A DNA stretch of 64,000 nt from Microbacterium allomyrinae (lineage in GTDB: Bacteria > Actinomycetota > Actinomycetes > Actinomycetales > Microbacteriaceae): contig NZ_JAGTTN010000001.1 in NCBI RefSeq assembly GCF_020682705.1, forward strand, positions 930,001 through 994,000. The letters run 5' to 3'. A program made the translations under genes and the position numbers. The stretch's first letter is position 1; every line of letters starts with the position of its first letter. Shown one piece after another: positions 6,920-14,271 of the stretch. The notes below the pieces were generated by a model. It searched no databases and was not told the origin of the DNA. It saw only the letters and a program-made list of their open reading frames with translations.

Positions 6920-8917
6920 TCAGTCGCACGGTCTCCGCGGCGAAAGTGCGCCGCCATCGAGGCGGACCTCCGCGGCCGACGCTGTGGGCGGTTCGGGTGC
7001 CGCGAACGTTTTCGTCCGTGCTGCGAGCTCGAGCTTCAAATCAAAGTCGTCGCCGTTACGGATCGTGGCCAAGGCCCGGGTAGCCAAGCCCGCGACCTGA
7101 CTGTGGCCATGACTAATCGCAAGCTGCCGGACGCTCCGCAGGTGGGCCACTTGGTCGAATTCGCCATTCAGGACCGCGAATCCCAGTGCGACAGCGGCAA
7201 ACTCAGTGTCCATTTCTTGGAGGAGGCACTCTCCTTGGCTGGTGCAACGGTGACGCAGCATGAGCAGACCCAGCGTGCTCGTTCCGCGGGATCCACCTGC
7301 GGTCGTGGCAAACGCTTGGTAGTCCTTCAAGGAGACAGTGAGCGGTGCTCCCGCGGTGTCAGACGCGCGAACCTCCACTACATGGCATCGGTTGTCAGCT
7401 AGCTGCGCCATCGCCAGGGCCAGCGTGAGGACTTCGCCTTCAGGGACCTCGCCGGCGATCGTCCAGCGCCCATCTCGCAATGTGGATTCGGTAATCTCTA
7501 GGCCTCTAACCTCCCTGAGCCAAAACGCAGCAAGCTGCTGTTGTGTGAGCCCCATGGCCTCGGCTGCCCCGGAGGGCATCGGCACTGTCACCGCTGCTTG
7601 CTCGAGCCAGTTAGAGACCGTCCAATGCACTACGAGGAGCGACTCCAGTAGCGCGTAAGCGCGATCAACGTATCGGGCGATTGTCATCGACTCGGTGTGG
7701 GAGCGAAGCCGGATAGTGACGGTCCCAGTGGAGTCGTCTACCTGGAACGCACGACCGTGGTGCCCCGCGTTGCGAAGGAAGGTCGGGAAGTCTCCGAAAG
7801 TCCGGGGCAGCTTGTTCCCGAGCCGCGTAGTCAACTCGGTGGAGTCCTTCGTGACGAGACGCTGGTATGCGTCAGCGCTCTCTGTGGTGCCGAGGAGCAA
7901 CTGGCACCAGGCGAATAGCGGCAAGGCTGCTTCGTACAGTTCACCGACGGTCTTCGAAAACCGCCTTGCGATGACAGTCGGGTCGTCCTCGTAAGCGGCG
8001 ATCTGCTCGAATTGCGTGAGCGCCTCAAATAGGTCCCGACGGGCGATGCCGAAGTCATCGATCGCGTCAGTCATGTCGGCGACTCTCGGAATGCGTTCAC
8101 GATCGAACGTCGCGGTAGCGAGTTCACGGAGCTTTGCTTCGAGCGCAGTTGGATCCAGATAGGCGTTCGAAACGAGCCGGACCGTAAGAAAGTCCACCGC
8201 TGAGCCGCGGGCGGCTTCCCCGCCTGAGGCGACGCGGCATACCGCCTGCCCATGATGGGTTAGCTCGTCGAGATCCATGCCGGGATGCTTCAGCCGCAAC
8301 GCACTGAACACACGCGTCGCAAGATCGGGCTCGCTCCGGACATCGGCGAGGATTTCAGCAGCTTTGAGATCGGTGGCAAGTTCGCCCAGATGGCGTGTAG
8401 ATCCGTCCAGAATGCTCTGTGCTTCCGAAGCGAGTCGTTCGGCCATCGCGATGTCCGACGTCGTTGTCGCAAGCAGGTACATAGGCCAGAGTTGCTCGAG
8501 TTCACGCGAAACCGTCAGGTACGCACGCGGCCGGGCTGACGGGCGAATCGCCGCGGAGGCTTCAAGGGCCGCGGTTAAGGACCGAAGCTGGACGACAGCG
8601 TCGGCAAGACGCGATGAAGCCTCCGATCCGGCACCAGCCCCGAGGACCCCTGAAAGGGCGCCGACGAAAGACTGAACGAGCCGAACGAGCTCCGCGTCGG
8701 CGTTGTGGAGGTCGAAATCAAAGTGACCGCCAGAGCGGCTAGAAATTGTCGCTTCTACCGAGCGCATCTTCTCTCGGCGACGGACGACGGGGGCGTTGAC
8801 TTCACCTGTGCGTGGTGCGCGTCCACATTCTCCGCACGCGTTCTCAAGTACCCGTTTGCCACCGCACCGATCGCAAACGATCGTAGTGAACTGTAGCCAG
8901 TCGTCCGTCCGTGCCAT
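6920..8917 (-). CDS. Large hypothetical protein with N-terminal zinc ribbon
   Basis: A 665-residue protein I do not recognise. The ATG at 8917 is preceded by GGAGGCAAA, which decides the start although the frame stays open for 73 codons upstream. The N-terminus holds Cys15-x-x-Cys18 and Cys28-x-x-Cys31, a treble-clef or ribbon zinc site, followed by a basic linker and then a mainly alpha-helical body with repeated hydrophobic heptad-like stretches. No signal peptide or membrane span is seen. Its codons look less GC-biased than those of its neighbours. It sits between a tRNA gene and a decayed toxin-antitoxin pair, which suggests an acquired accessory gene; defence or nucleic-acid binding are possible roles but unsupported. 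Confidence 0.7.
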   Translation of the reverse strand: MARTDDWLQFTTIVCDRCGGKRVLENACGECGRAPRTGEVNAPVVRRREKMRSVEATISSRSGGHFDFDLHNADAELVRLVQSFVGALSGVLGAGAGSEASSRLADAVVQLRSLTAALEASAAIRPSARPRAYLTVSRELEQLWPMYLLATTTSDIAMAERLASEAQSILDGSTRHLGELATDLKAAEILADVRSEPDLATRVFSALRLKHPGMDLDELTHHGQAVCRVASGGEAARGSAVDFLTVRLVSNAYLDPTALEAKLRELATATFDRERIPRVADMTDAIDDFGIARRDLFEALTQFEQIAAYEDDPTVIARRFSKTVGELYEAALPLFAWCQLLLGTTESADAYQRLVTKDSTELTTRLGNKLPRTFGDFPTFLRNAGHHGRAFQVDDSTGTVTIRLRSHTESMTIARYVDRAYALLESLLVVHWTVSNWLEQAAVTVPMPSGAAEAMGLTQQQLAAFWLREVRGLEITESTLRDGRWTIAGEVPEGEVLTLALAMAQLADNRCHVVEVRASDTAGAPLTVSLKDYQAFATTAGGSRGTSTLGLLMLRHRCTSQGECLLQEMDTEFAAVALGFAVLNGEFDQVAHLRSVRQLAISHGHSQVAGLATRALATIRNGDDFDLKLELAARTKTFAAPEPPTASAAEVRLDGGALSPRRPCD

Positions 8918-9338
8918 TTTGCCTCCAACCGCAGACCTGATTATCACGGGTGAGTGCGACGTACGCGCGCACGCACAGCCAAACTGCCGACAGTTTTCTC
9001 CTAGACGAGGAGCAGCCAGCGTCCGTCCGACGGCTCGGCGCGTAAGCCACATACTCCGCTCCACGTAGCGGGGTCTGCCAGCGGGCGACTGCCGTCGCTC
9101 TTGCGCGCCGCGGCCGACCGGCGTCCCACAGGACATTGGAGCGACTCAACGCCCGAATAGCCGGCGCGATGGAATGCCCGTATGCGGCGCGGCCTACGGG
9201 CGCGCAGACCGGGCGGGATCGACAGGCTCGGCTGATGGCCGCGAGCTTCCCACCCAGAACCTACGCATCGAGGTCAAACCGGGTGCACACATCCAACCGT
9301 GACCCGTGAGATCTGGCGCCGCGATGTCGGCTCAACAC

Positions 9339-9354
9339 CCCCGCAATTGCGGGG
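9339..9354. repeat. Perfect 16-bp palindrome
   Basis: The sequence CCCCGCAATTGCGGGG is a perfect palindrome. It is followed directly by a second small hairpin (GGTTCC-acagc-GGAACC) at 9353-9369. It could be a protein-binding site or a cruciform-forming element; no adjacent gene reading direction explains it as a terminator. Confidence 0.5.
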
Positions 9355-9425
9355 TTCCACAGCGGAACCCGCTGATTCGCGGTCAGACAGTGACATCAGG
9401 ATCGAAGAGACATCCCAGATACAAG

Positions 9426-9448
9426 AAAAGGGCCTTATCGGCCCTTTT
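9426..9448 (-). terminator. Rho-independent terminator of tRNA-Arg
   Basis: A perfect 9-bp stem (AAAAGGGCC / GGCCCTTTT) with a 5-nt loop lies 21 bp beyond the tRNA 3' end. In the minus direction the stem ends in TTTTCTTGT, a usable U tract. Because the stem base is A/T on both sides it could terminate in either direction. Confidence 0.85.
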
Positions 9449-9469
9449 CCCTACTGTCTCAACACAGTG

Positions 9470-9542
9470 TGCGCCCGAAGAGACTCGAACTCCCAACCTT
9501 CTGATCCGTAGTCAGATGCTCTATCCATTGAGCTACGGGCGC
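9470..9542 (-). tRNA. tRNA-Arg (anticodon ACG)
   Basis: A 73-nt cloverleaf on the minus strand. The acceptor stem is GCGCCCG pairing with CGGGCGC and the discriminator is A. The D arm contains AGCTCAATGGATAGAGC, the anticodon loop places ACG (complement of 9507-9509), and the T arm contains GTTCGAGTC. CCA is not encoded. ACG is normally modified to ICG and reads the CGN family box. A terminator follows immediately downstream. Confidence 0.95.
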
Positions 9543-9674
9543 ATATTGACGCTCTCGCGCACAACGTCCTCAAGAATACCGTACGGGTGCGATCGGCGCG
9601 AATCGAGCCCGGGATGCCGATTCCCGGGCGTGTCCGCCCGGTCAGACCTGCGCCACGAGCGCTCCCCCGTGACG

Positions 9675-10319
9675 TCAGGAGTCGAGTTCGCTGAGGTCGA
9701 CGCCGCCTGCGCGGGACACCGCGGACTTGCCGTCCCGCCCGTCGGGGGCACCGGCATCCGCCCCACCCGCATCGGGCACGTCGACACGCCGCCGATGCGC
9801 AGCCAGCCGCGGCAGATCGACCAGGCGCAGCGACTGCATGCGGGCCGCGCGCATCCGGTCGTAGTCGGGGTCGAGGTCGGGACGCATGCCCTCGACGCGC
9901 AGGCGCCGTTGCAGGTTCGCCTCGACATCGCCCCAGGCCGCATCGCGGGACTGCTCCACGAGCGTGCGGATCACGTGCGGATCGTCCGCCATGCGTCGCA
10001 GCTCTTTCGCCACCCCGAGGTACTGGCGGTGCCGCCGGCGGAGGTTGCGCATGTCGCGGTCGCGGTAGTCGTGCGTGCCGTCGGGGTCGGTGAACTTTCC
10101 CCAGGCCTTCTTGCGCTGGCGCTTGGCGAGAGCGGCTGCCTGCTCCTGCTCCTCGGCGAGGGCGATCAGGGTGTCGTGCGCGAACGACGAGATACGGCTC
10201 TGCTCGAACTGCTCGTCGTGCGCGATCGTCTCGACCAGGATGTGGTTGCGGATCGACAGGCGGGCGGCGGCGGACGCGATGGAGACGCCCTCGGCGATCG
10301 CATCCGCGGTCTTGCCCAT
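9675..10319 (-). CDS. Conserved hypothetical protein, 214 aa
   Basis: Starts at ATG 10319 behind GAGGGAGGTGTCG. The protein is mostly helical and highly charged: the first 40 residues include Asp-Ala-Ile-Ala-Glu-Gly-Val-Ser-Ile-Ala, the middle is rich in Arg, Lys, Glu and Gln with coiled-coil character (residues ~55-110), and the C-terminal 35 residues are low-complexity Gly/Ala/Asp. No signal peptide or membrane span is visible. I do not recognise a family. It is divergent from the SDR gene that starts at 10425, so the 105 bp between them should hold both promoters. Confidence 0.65.
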   Translation of the reverse strand: MGKTADAIAEGVSIASAAARLSIRNHILVETIAHDEQFEQSRISSFAHDTLIALAEEQEQAAALAKRQRKKAWGKFTDPDGTHDYRDRDMRNLRRRHRQYLGVAKELRRMADDPHVIRTLVEQSRDAAWGDVEANLQRRLRVEGMRPDLDPDYDRMRAARMQSLRLVDLPRLAAHRRRVDVPDAGGADAGAPDGRDGKSAVSRAGGVDLSELDS

Positions 10320-10424
10320 CGACACCTCCCTCCAAGAGGCTAGCGTCCGCGACACCCCTCCGAGTCGGCGAGAATCGAAGACGCCGCCCGTCACGGTCGA
10401 TGGGCGCTGCGGAGAGGCGAGAGC

Positions 10425-11273
10425 ATGGCGAGAACGCGACCACTGGACGTGCGAGGCAGGACCGCCGTGATCACGGGCGCCGCGAGCGGGATGGGCGCGG
10501 AGGTCGCCCGCGAACTCGGCCGTCGCGGTGCACGGCTCGCGCTCGTCGATCGCAATGCCGACGGGCTCGCGCTCCTCGCCGCCGGGCTTTCGGGCACGGG
10601 CCACACGACGCACGTCGTCGACCTCACGGAAGATGCCGCGGTCTCCGCTCTGGCGGCCGAGATCGAGGCATCCCACCCGCACGTGCAGACTCTCGTGACG
10701 TGCGCCGGATCATCCATGCTCGGCAATATCGACCAGCTCACGATGGACGAGATGCGCTGGCTCATGGACGTCAACCTGTGGGGAACCGTCAACATCACCC
10801 AGGCACTGCTGCCGGCACTGCGCCGCGAGCCCGCCGCGCACATCACGCACCTGGTGTCGATCTACGGGCTCGCCGCCCCGGCCGGGCGCATCCCCTACGC
10901 GATGAGCAAGTTCGCGGTGCGCGGCTTCACCGAGTCGCTGCGACACGAACTGGAGCGATCGACCGTGACGGTCGGTGCGATCTATCCCGCAGGCGTCAAG
11001 ACCGGGATCATCGGACGCGGACGGTTCGCCGCCGCGATCGACCCGGCCGTGGCCGACCGCGCGGCGGCAGCCCAGGCCGCGATGTACCACACCGAGCCCG
11101 CCGACGCCGCGGTCCGCATCGTCGATGCGACCGTGCACCGCAGGCCTCGCACCATGATCGGGCGCGAGGCGCGGCTGGTCGACATGCTCGCGCGCGTGAC
11201 TCCGACCCGCTACTGGGCGCCGATGCGCAAGCCGCTGCGCAACGCGATCGACACCACGACGCCGATCCGCTGA
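10425..11273 (+). CDS. SDR-family NAD(P)-dependent oxidoreductase
   Basis: A 282-residue classical short-chain dehydrogenase. The cofactor motif Thr17-Gly-x3-Gly-x-Gly24 is followed by Asp-Arg in the second strand region. The usual Asn-Asn-Ala-Gly reads Thr-Cys-Ala-Gly, catalytic Ser is in Leu-Val-Ser-Ile-Tyr-Gly, and Tyr158-x3-Lys162 completes the active site. The start has a clear ribosome-binding site (GGAGAGGCGAGAGC). The C-terminal extension after the Rossmann fold (residues ~220-282) is basic, as in many uncharacterised actinobacterial SDRs. Substrate unknown. Confidence 0.85.
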   Translation: MARTRPLDVRGRTAVITGAASGMGAEVARELGRRGARLALVDRNADGLALLAAGLSGTGHTTHVVDLTEDAAVSALAAEIEASHPHVQTLVTCAGSSMLGNIDQLTMDEMRWLMDVNLWGTVNITQALLPALRREPAAHITHLVSIYGLAAPAGRIPYAMSKFAVRGFTESLRHELERSTVTVGAIYPAGVKTGIIGRGRFAAAIDPAVADRAAAAQAAMYHTEPADAAVRIVDATVHRRPRTMIGREARLVDMLARVTPTRYWAPMRKPLRNAIDTTTPIR

Positions 11274-11301
11274 GCGGCGACGCGAAGCCGGATGCCGCGG
11301 C

Positions 11302-11685
11302 TCAGGCCGGCTTCGTATAGACCGACTTGCCGAACCCGATGATGAAGTACCCGACGAAGGCGATCAGCCACAGCAGGAAGAACGACCACGCGCCGCCCTT
11401 GCCGAAGCCCTTGCCGACCCGCACCGCGACGACGATGCTGAAAACCCAGCCGACGATCGGGATCAGGTAGAGCAGGCCGAGCCATGCGGAATAGCCCGCG
11501 ATCTTCACCAGGATGAAGATGTTGACGATCGGGATGATCGCGAGGATCCCCGGGTAGCCGGCCTTGTCGAACACCCGCCACAGGGCGACGGCGACGAGCA
11601 CGTACCAGATGAGGGCGAAGAACCCCGAGGTCGTGTAGAGAGACGTCAGGTCTGCACCGGACGTGATGGTCTGAGCTTCAAGCAT
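11302..11685 (-). CDS. DUF5684-like small membrane protein
   Basis: A 127-residue protein with four closely packed hydrophobic spans: a tryptophan-containing span near the start, then Ile-Leu-Ala-Ile-Ile-Pro-Ile-Val-Asn, Leu-Ile-Pro-Ile-Val-Gly-Trp and a final Leu-Leu-Trp-Leu-Ile-Ala-Phe span. The repeated Ile-Pro-Ile/Val-hydrophobic pattern is typical of DUF5684 proteins in actinobacteria, some of which are linked to signal peptidase genes. Function is unknown. ATG 11685 is preferred over the in-frame start nine codons upstream because that extension is polar. Confidence 0.7.
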   Translation of the reverse strand: MLEAQTITSGADLTSLYTTSGFFALIWYVLVAVALWRVFDKAGYPGILAIIPIVNIFILVKIAGYSAWLGLLYLIPIVGWVFSIVVAVRVGKGFGKGGAWSFFLLWLIAFVGYFIIGFGKSVYTKPA

Positions 11686-11817
11686 GCGCTCAGCATAGGG
11701 GTCGGCAACCACCCGGCTTCGCCACTAGCAACCGCCGCGGGGCGATGCAACCCCCCTGACCTTCGACCCGCCCGAACGTAGCGTCGATGACGTACCACCT
11801 TCACGAGAGGAGCAGTC

Positions 11818-12015
11818 ATGGGATTCATGGACGACGCGAAGGAGACGGCCAAGGCCGTCGGCGACAAGATCCAGGACACGTGGGAGGACACCACCGACCG
11901 CATCGGCGACAAGGTCGACGAGATGAAGGCCGACGCCGACGTGAAGAAGGCGGAGGCGGAACGCGATTCGGTGAAGGCGCGCAACGACTTCAAGGAAGAC
12001 CTGCGCGACGACTGA
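11818..12015 (+). CDS. Small charged helical protein (CsbD/stress-protein-like)
   Basis: A 65-residue, strongly charged protein with an Asp-Lys-x-x-Asp / Lys-x-Asp-Glu repeat pattern predicted to be one long amphipathic helix. Proteins of this size and composition are often general-stress or hydrophilin-type proteins such as CsbD, though the exact family is not certain. The ATG follows GAGAGGAGCAGTC, a strong ribosome-binding site, and a strong stem-loop follows the gene, consistent with an abundant monocistronic message. Confidence 0.75.
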   Translation: MGFMDDAKETAKAVGDKIQDTWEDTTDRIGDKVDEMKADADVKKAEAERDSVKARNDFKEDLRDD

Positions 12016-12050
12016 TCACGTCGCAGGGGCGGAAATCGCCCACGCATGCC

Positions 12051-12082
12051 AGAGGGCCTCGGAGATCGCTCCGAGGCCCTCT
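12051..12082 (+). terminator. Terminator after the small charged protein gene
   Basis: A perfect 13-bp stem (AGAGGGCCTCGGA / TCCGAGGCCCTCT) with a 6-nt loop, 36 bp after the stop codon. There is no U tract, as is common in high-GC actinobacteria. Confidence 0.8.
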
Positions 12083-12190
12083 GCGATGCCCCGTCGAGAC
12101 GGCGGGAGAAATTCGCGCAAACCGATCGACAGGGCACGACGAACAACTCTCGGACGCGGCATCCGCCGCCTGAGAACAGGAGGAACGCAC

Positions 12191-12610
12191 ATGCGCTCGT
12201 CACCCAACCGCCTCGTCGCCACGATCTTCGGGGCCGTCTATCTCCTCGTCGGCGCCCTCGGCTTCGCCGTCACCGGCGGCGTCGGCTTCATCGCGACCGA
12301 GGGCGGACTGCTGCTGGGCATCTTCGAGGTGAACCCGCTGCACAACATCGCGCACCTGCTGATCGGTGCAGCACTGCTGATCGCCGGACTCTCGTCGGTG
12401 GTCGCTGCAAAGTCCGTCAACGTCGTCGTCGGAGGGGCGTACCTGCTGCTCGGCATCGTCGGTTTCTTCCTCGTGGGAACCTCGCTCAACGTCCTCGCGC
12501 TCAACACGTTCGACCACTTCCTGCACCTCGCGAGCGCTCTGGTGCTGCTCGGTGTCGGACTCGCGGCCGAGCGCGGAGCCCGCACCGCCGCGACGGCGCG
12601 CACGGTCTGA
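12191..12610 (+). CDS. DUF4383 membrane protein
   Basis: A 139-residue integral membrane protein with four hydrophobic spans. The pattern Asn-Pro-Leu-His-Asn-Ile-Ala-His-Leu-Leu-Ile-Gly between spans 1 and 2, and Asn-x-Phe-Asp-His-Phe-Leu-His-Leu in the last third, are the hallmarks of DUF4383. The histidines may bind a metal or haem, but no function is established. ATG 12191 is set by AACAGGAGGAACGCAC. The next gene begins 8 bp after the stop and is probably cotranscribed. Confidence 0.85.
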   Translation: MRSSPNRLVATIFGAVYLLVGALGFAVTGGVGFIATEGGLLLGIFEVNPLHNIAHLLIGAALLIAGLSSVVAAKSVNVVVGGAYLLLGIVGFFLVGTSLNVLALNTFDHFLHLASALVLLGVGLAAERGARTAATARTV

Positions 12611-12618
12611 CGACGCCG

Positions 12619-13203
12619 ATGCTTCCCACACCGCCTCTCCAGAGCGCAGACGCGCTGCCTGGAGCCCCCGGGCGTGTGGGCACAGCCGCAACCCGGGAAC
12701 CGGCGAAGGGGTCGGCCGCGCCAGCGGTCGGCGCCGTCGCCGCCTGGGGAGCGGGACTGATCGCGATCGCGCTCGGCGCCGGCGTGACGACGGGGGACGG
12801 GACCGCCTGGGGGGCAGGTCTCGTGATCGTCACACTCGGTGCCGGGGCGCTCGTGTGGGGGGCCGCCTCGCTCGCCCGCGGACACCTCGTGTGTGCGCGG
12901 GCGGGCGTCGCCGGCGCGCTGGGAGGCATGCTGGCCACGGTCGCTGCGCTCTGGCTCGATCCGGGTCGTGTCAGCGCTCTCGCGGTGGCATCGGCATCCG
13001 CCCTCTTCATCGTGATGGCGATGGCGTGCGGCGCATGCCTGCGGCGAGAGGCGGGAACGACGCACCCCACGCGGGTCGCCGCGCTCATCGTCGCCGCGGT
13101 CGTCGTCGCGGCAGTCGTGACACCCGCGCTCGCCTCCACCGAGGCCGGACGCCTGGCGCCCGATCACGGCGGGCACGGCGTGATCGACCCCGGGCATCAC
13201 TGA
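12619..13203 (+). CDS. Hypothetical multi-span membrane protein
   Basis: A 194-residue protein with about five hydrophobic spans between residues 35 and 170 and a short histidine-rich C-terminal tail (Asp-His-Gly-Gly-His-Gly, ending Pro-Gly-His-His). It follows the DUF4383 gene with only 8 bp between them. The composition (Ala, Gly, Val) is that of a small actinobacterial membrane protein; no domain recognised. The ATG at 12619 is chosen for proximity to the upstream stop; there is no strong ribosome-binding site, fitting translational coupling. Confidence 0.65.
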   Translation: MLPTPPLQSADALPGAPGRVGTAATREPAKGSAAPAVGAVAAWGAGLIAIALGAGVTTGDGTAWGAGLVIVTLGAGALVWGAASLARGHLVCARAGVAGALGGMLATVAALWLDPGRVSALAVASASALFIVMAMACGACLRREAGTTHPTRVAALIVAAVVVAAVVTPALASTEAGRLAPDHGGHGVIDPGHH

Positions 13204-13213
13204 CGCCCGGGGT
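13187..13213. terminator. Stem-loop between convergent genes
   Basis: A 9-bp stem (ACCCCGGGC / GCCCGGGGT) with a 9-nt loop spans the stop codon of the membrane-protein gene and precedes the 3' end of the convergent epimerase gene. It can serve both directions. Confidence 0.5.
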
Positions 13214-13225
13214 TCCCCGCAGGAA

Positions 13226-14170
13226 TCAGGCGATGGCGCCGATGCGCCACGACGCGGTGGTCGACTCCTCGGGCTCGATCACGATCAGCCCGGCGTCGTA
13301 CGAGTAGGCGTCGGCGTTGAACGCGTCGGGGGCGCACGTCATGGGCTCGACCGCCAGACCCAGGCGGCTCTCTGCCGCGTCGGGCTTGTCGGCGGTGTGG
13401 ATCTGCACCCACGGGCACGCGGCGTCCCACACCATCTCGACACCCGAACCCGACGCACCGGTGACGCGCACCGTGGCGGAGCCGTCGGCGTCGCGGACGA
13501 GGCCCGTGTACGCGTGATCGATCTCGACGGCGCCGATCGTGCGCGCATCGCGGAAGTCGAAGCGCTCCGGCTCGTCGGCGTCGACAGCCACGAGGTCGGT
13601 GGGGATCAGCCGCTCGGCGGTCACGGCGAGCACCTGCTCTGCGGGGAGCTCGAGCGTCCACCCGTCGACCCGGCCCTCGCCGGCGACGAGATACGGGTGC
13701 GGGCCGGTGCCCCACGGCGCCGGCGTCTCGCTGTCGTTGCGGGCCGTGACCGACTGCGTGAGCCCGTCGGGGCCGAGCGAGAACCTGGTCGTCACGACGA
13801 TGCGCCACGGGTACGCCGTCTGCGGCGCGATCTCCGCGGCCAGCGTGACATGGTCGGGGCCCTTGTCGATCGCCTCGAAGTCGAGCCACGACGCGAGACC
13901 GTGCAGCGCGTGCGAGCGCGACGGCTCGGTCAGCGCGAGCTGACGCTCCACTCCCCCGAAGGTGTAAAGGCCGTCGACGACGCGGTTGGGCCAGGGGGCC
14001 AGCGTCGCTCCGCGGTGCGCCGGACGCACCTCATCGGCCTCAAACGGGACCACGAGGTCACGGCCCTGGTACGTCAGCGAGCGCAGCGTTGCTCCGACAC
14101 TGGAGATGACGGCCTCGTAGTCGCCCGCGCGGAGCGCGTGCTGAATACCGGAAGCGGGGGTTCGTGCCAT
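13226..14170 (-). CDS. Aldose 1-epimerase family protein
   Basis: A 314-residue protein of the GalM-like fold. His87/His90 (Ser-His-Ala-Leu-His-Gly), His158 (Gly-Thr-Gly-Pro-His-Pro-Tyr) and a late Glu in Ala-Val-Glu-Pro-Met-Thr match the substrate-binding histidines and catalytic glutamate of the family. There is no signal peptide. It interconverts alpha and beta anomers of free aldoses, here presumably L-arabinose released or imported by the neighbouring genes, preparing the right anomer for AraA. It is the last gene of the arabinose block, separated from the preceding GH43 gene by a terminator-like hairpin, so it may be expressed by read-through or its own promoter. RBS: AGAGGA. Confidence 0.85.
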   Translation of the reverse strand: MARTPASGIQHALRAGDYEAVISSVGATLRSLTYQGRDLVVPFEADEVRPAHRGATLAPWPNRVVDGLYTFGGVERQLALTEPSRSHALHGLASWLDFEAIDKGPDHVTLAAEIAPQTAYPWRIVVTTRFSLGPDGLTQSVTARNDSETPAPWGTGPHPYLVAGEGRVDGWTLELPAEQVLAVTAERLIPTDLVAVDADEPERFDFRDARTIGAVEIDHAYTGLVRDADGSATVRVTGASGSGVEMVWDAACPWVQIHTADKPDAAESRLGLAVEPMTCAPDAFNADAYSYDAGLIVIEPEESTTASWRIGAIA

Positions 14171-14224
14171 GGGTGTGGATCCTCTGGGAGTGGGGGAGAT
14201 TCGATTCCAGTATTCCGTGACGAC

Positions 14225-14260
14225 CGAAGGACCCGCGACAGAGCAGTCGCGGGTCCTTCG
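14225..14260 (-). terminator. Terminator or attenuator after the arabinose-operon GH43 gene
   Basis: A perfect 15-bp stem (CGAAGGACCCGCGAC / GTCGCGGGTCCTTCG) with a 6-nt loop, starting 12 bp beyond the GH43 stop codon and ending 55 bp before the epimerase start. It would end most transcripts of the ara operon and lower epimerase expression. Confidence 0.8.
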
Positions 14261-14271
14261 ATTCGCTGGAG

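Larger units (their letters stand above)
8918..9469. other. Gene-free stretch between zinc-ribbon gene and tRNA-Arg
   Basis: About 550 bp without a convincing gene. The left part is the upstream region of the zinc-ribbon gene. The right part is rich in small inverted repeats, including a perfect 16-bp palindrome and the tRNA terminator. I looked for a second copy of the tRNA 3' end that would mark an integration site and found none inside the window. Confidence 0.5.

Noticed and set aside
8918..9542. A tRNA-associated integration site
   Set aside because: I searched for a second copy of the tRNA-Arg 3' end and for an integrase; neither is in the window, so an att site is not claimed.
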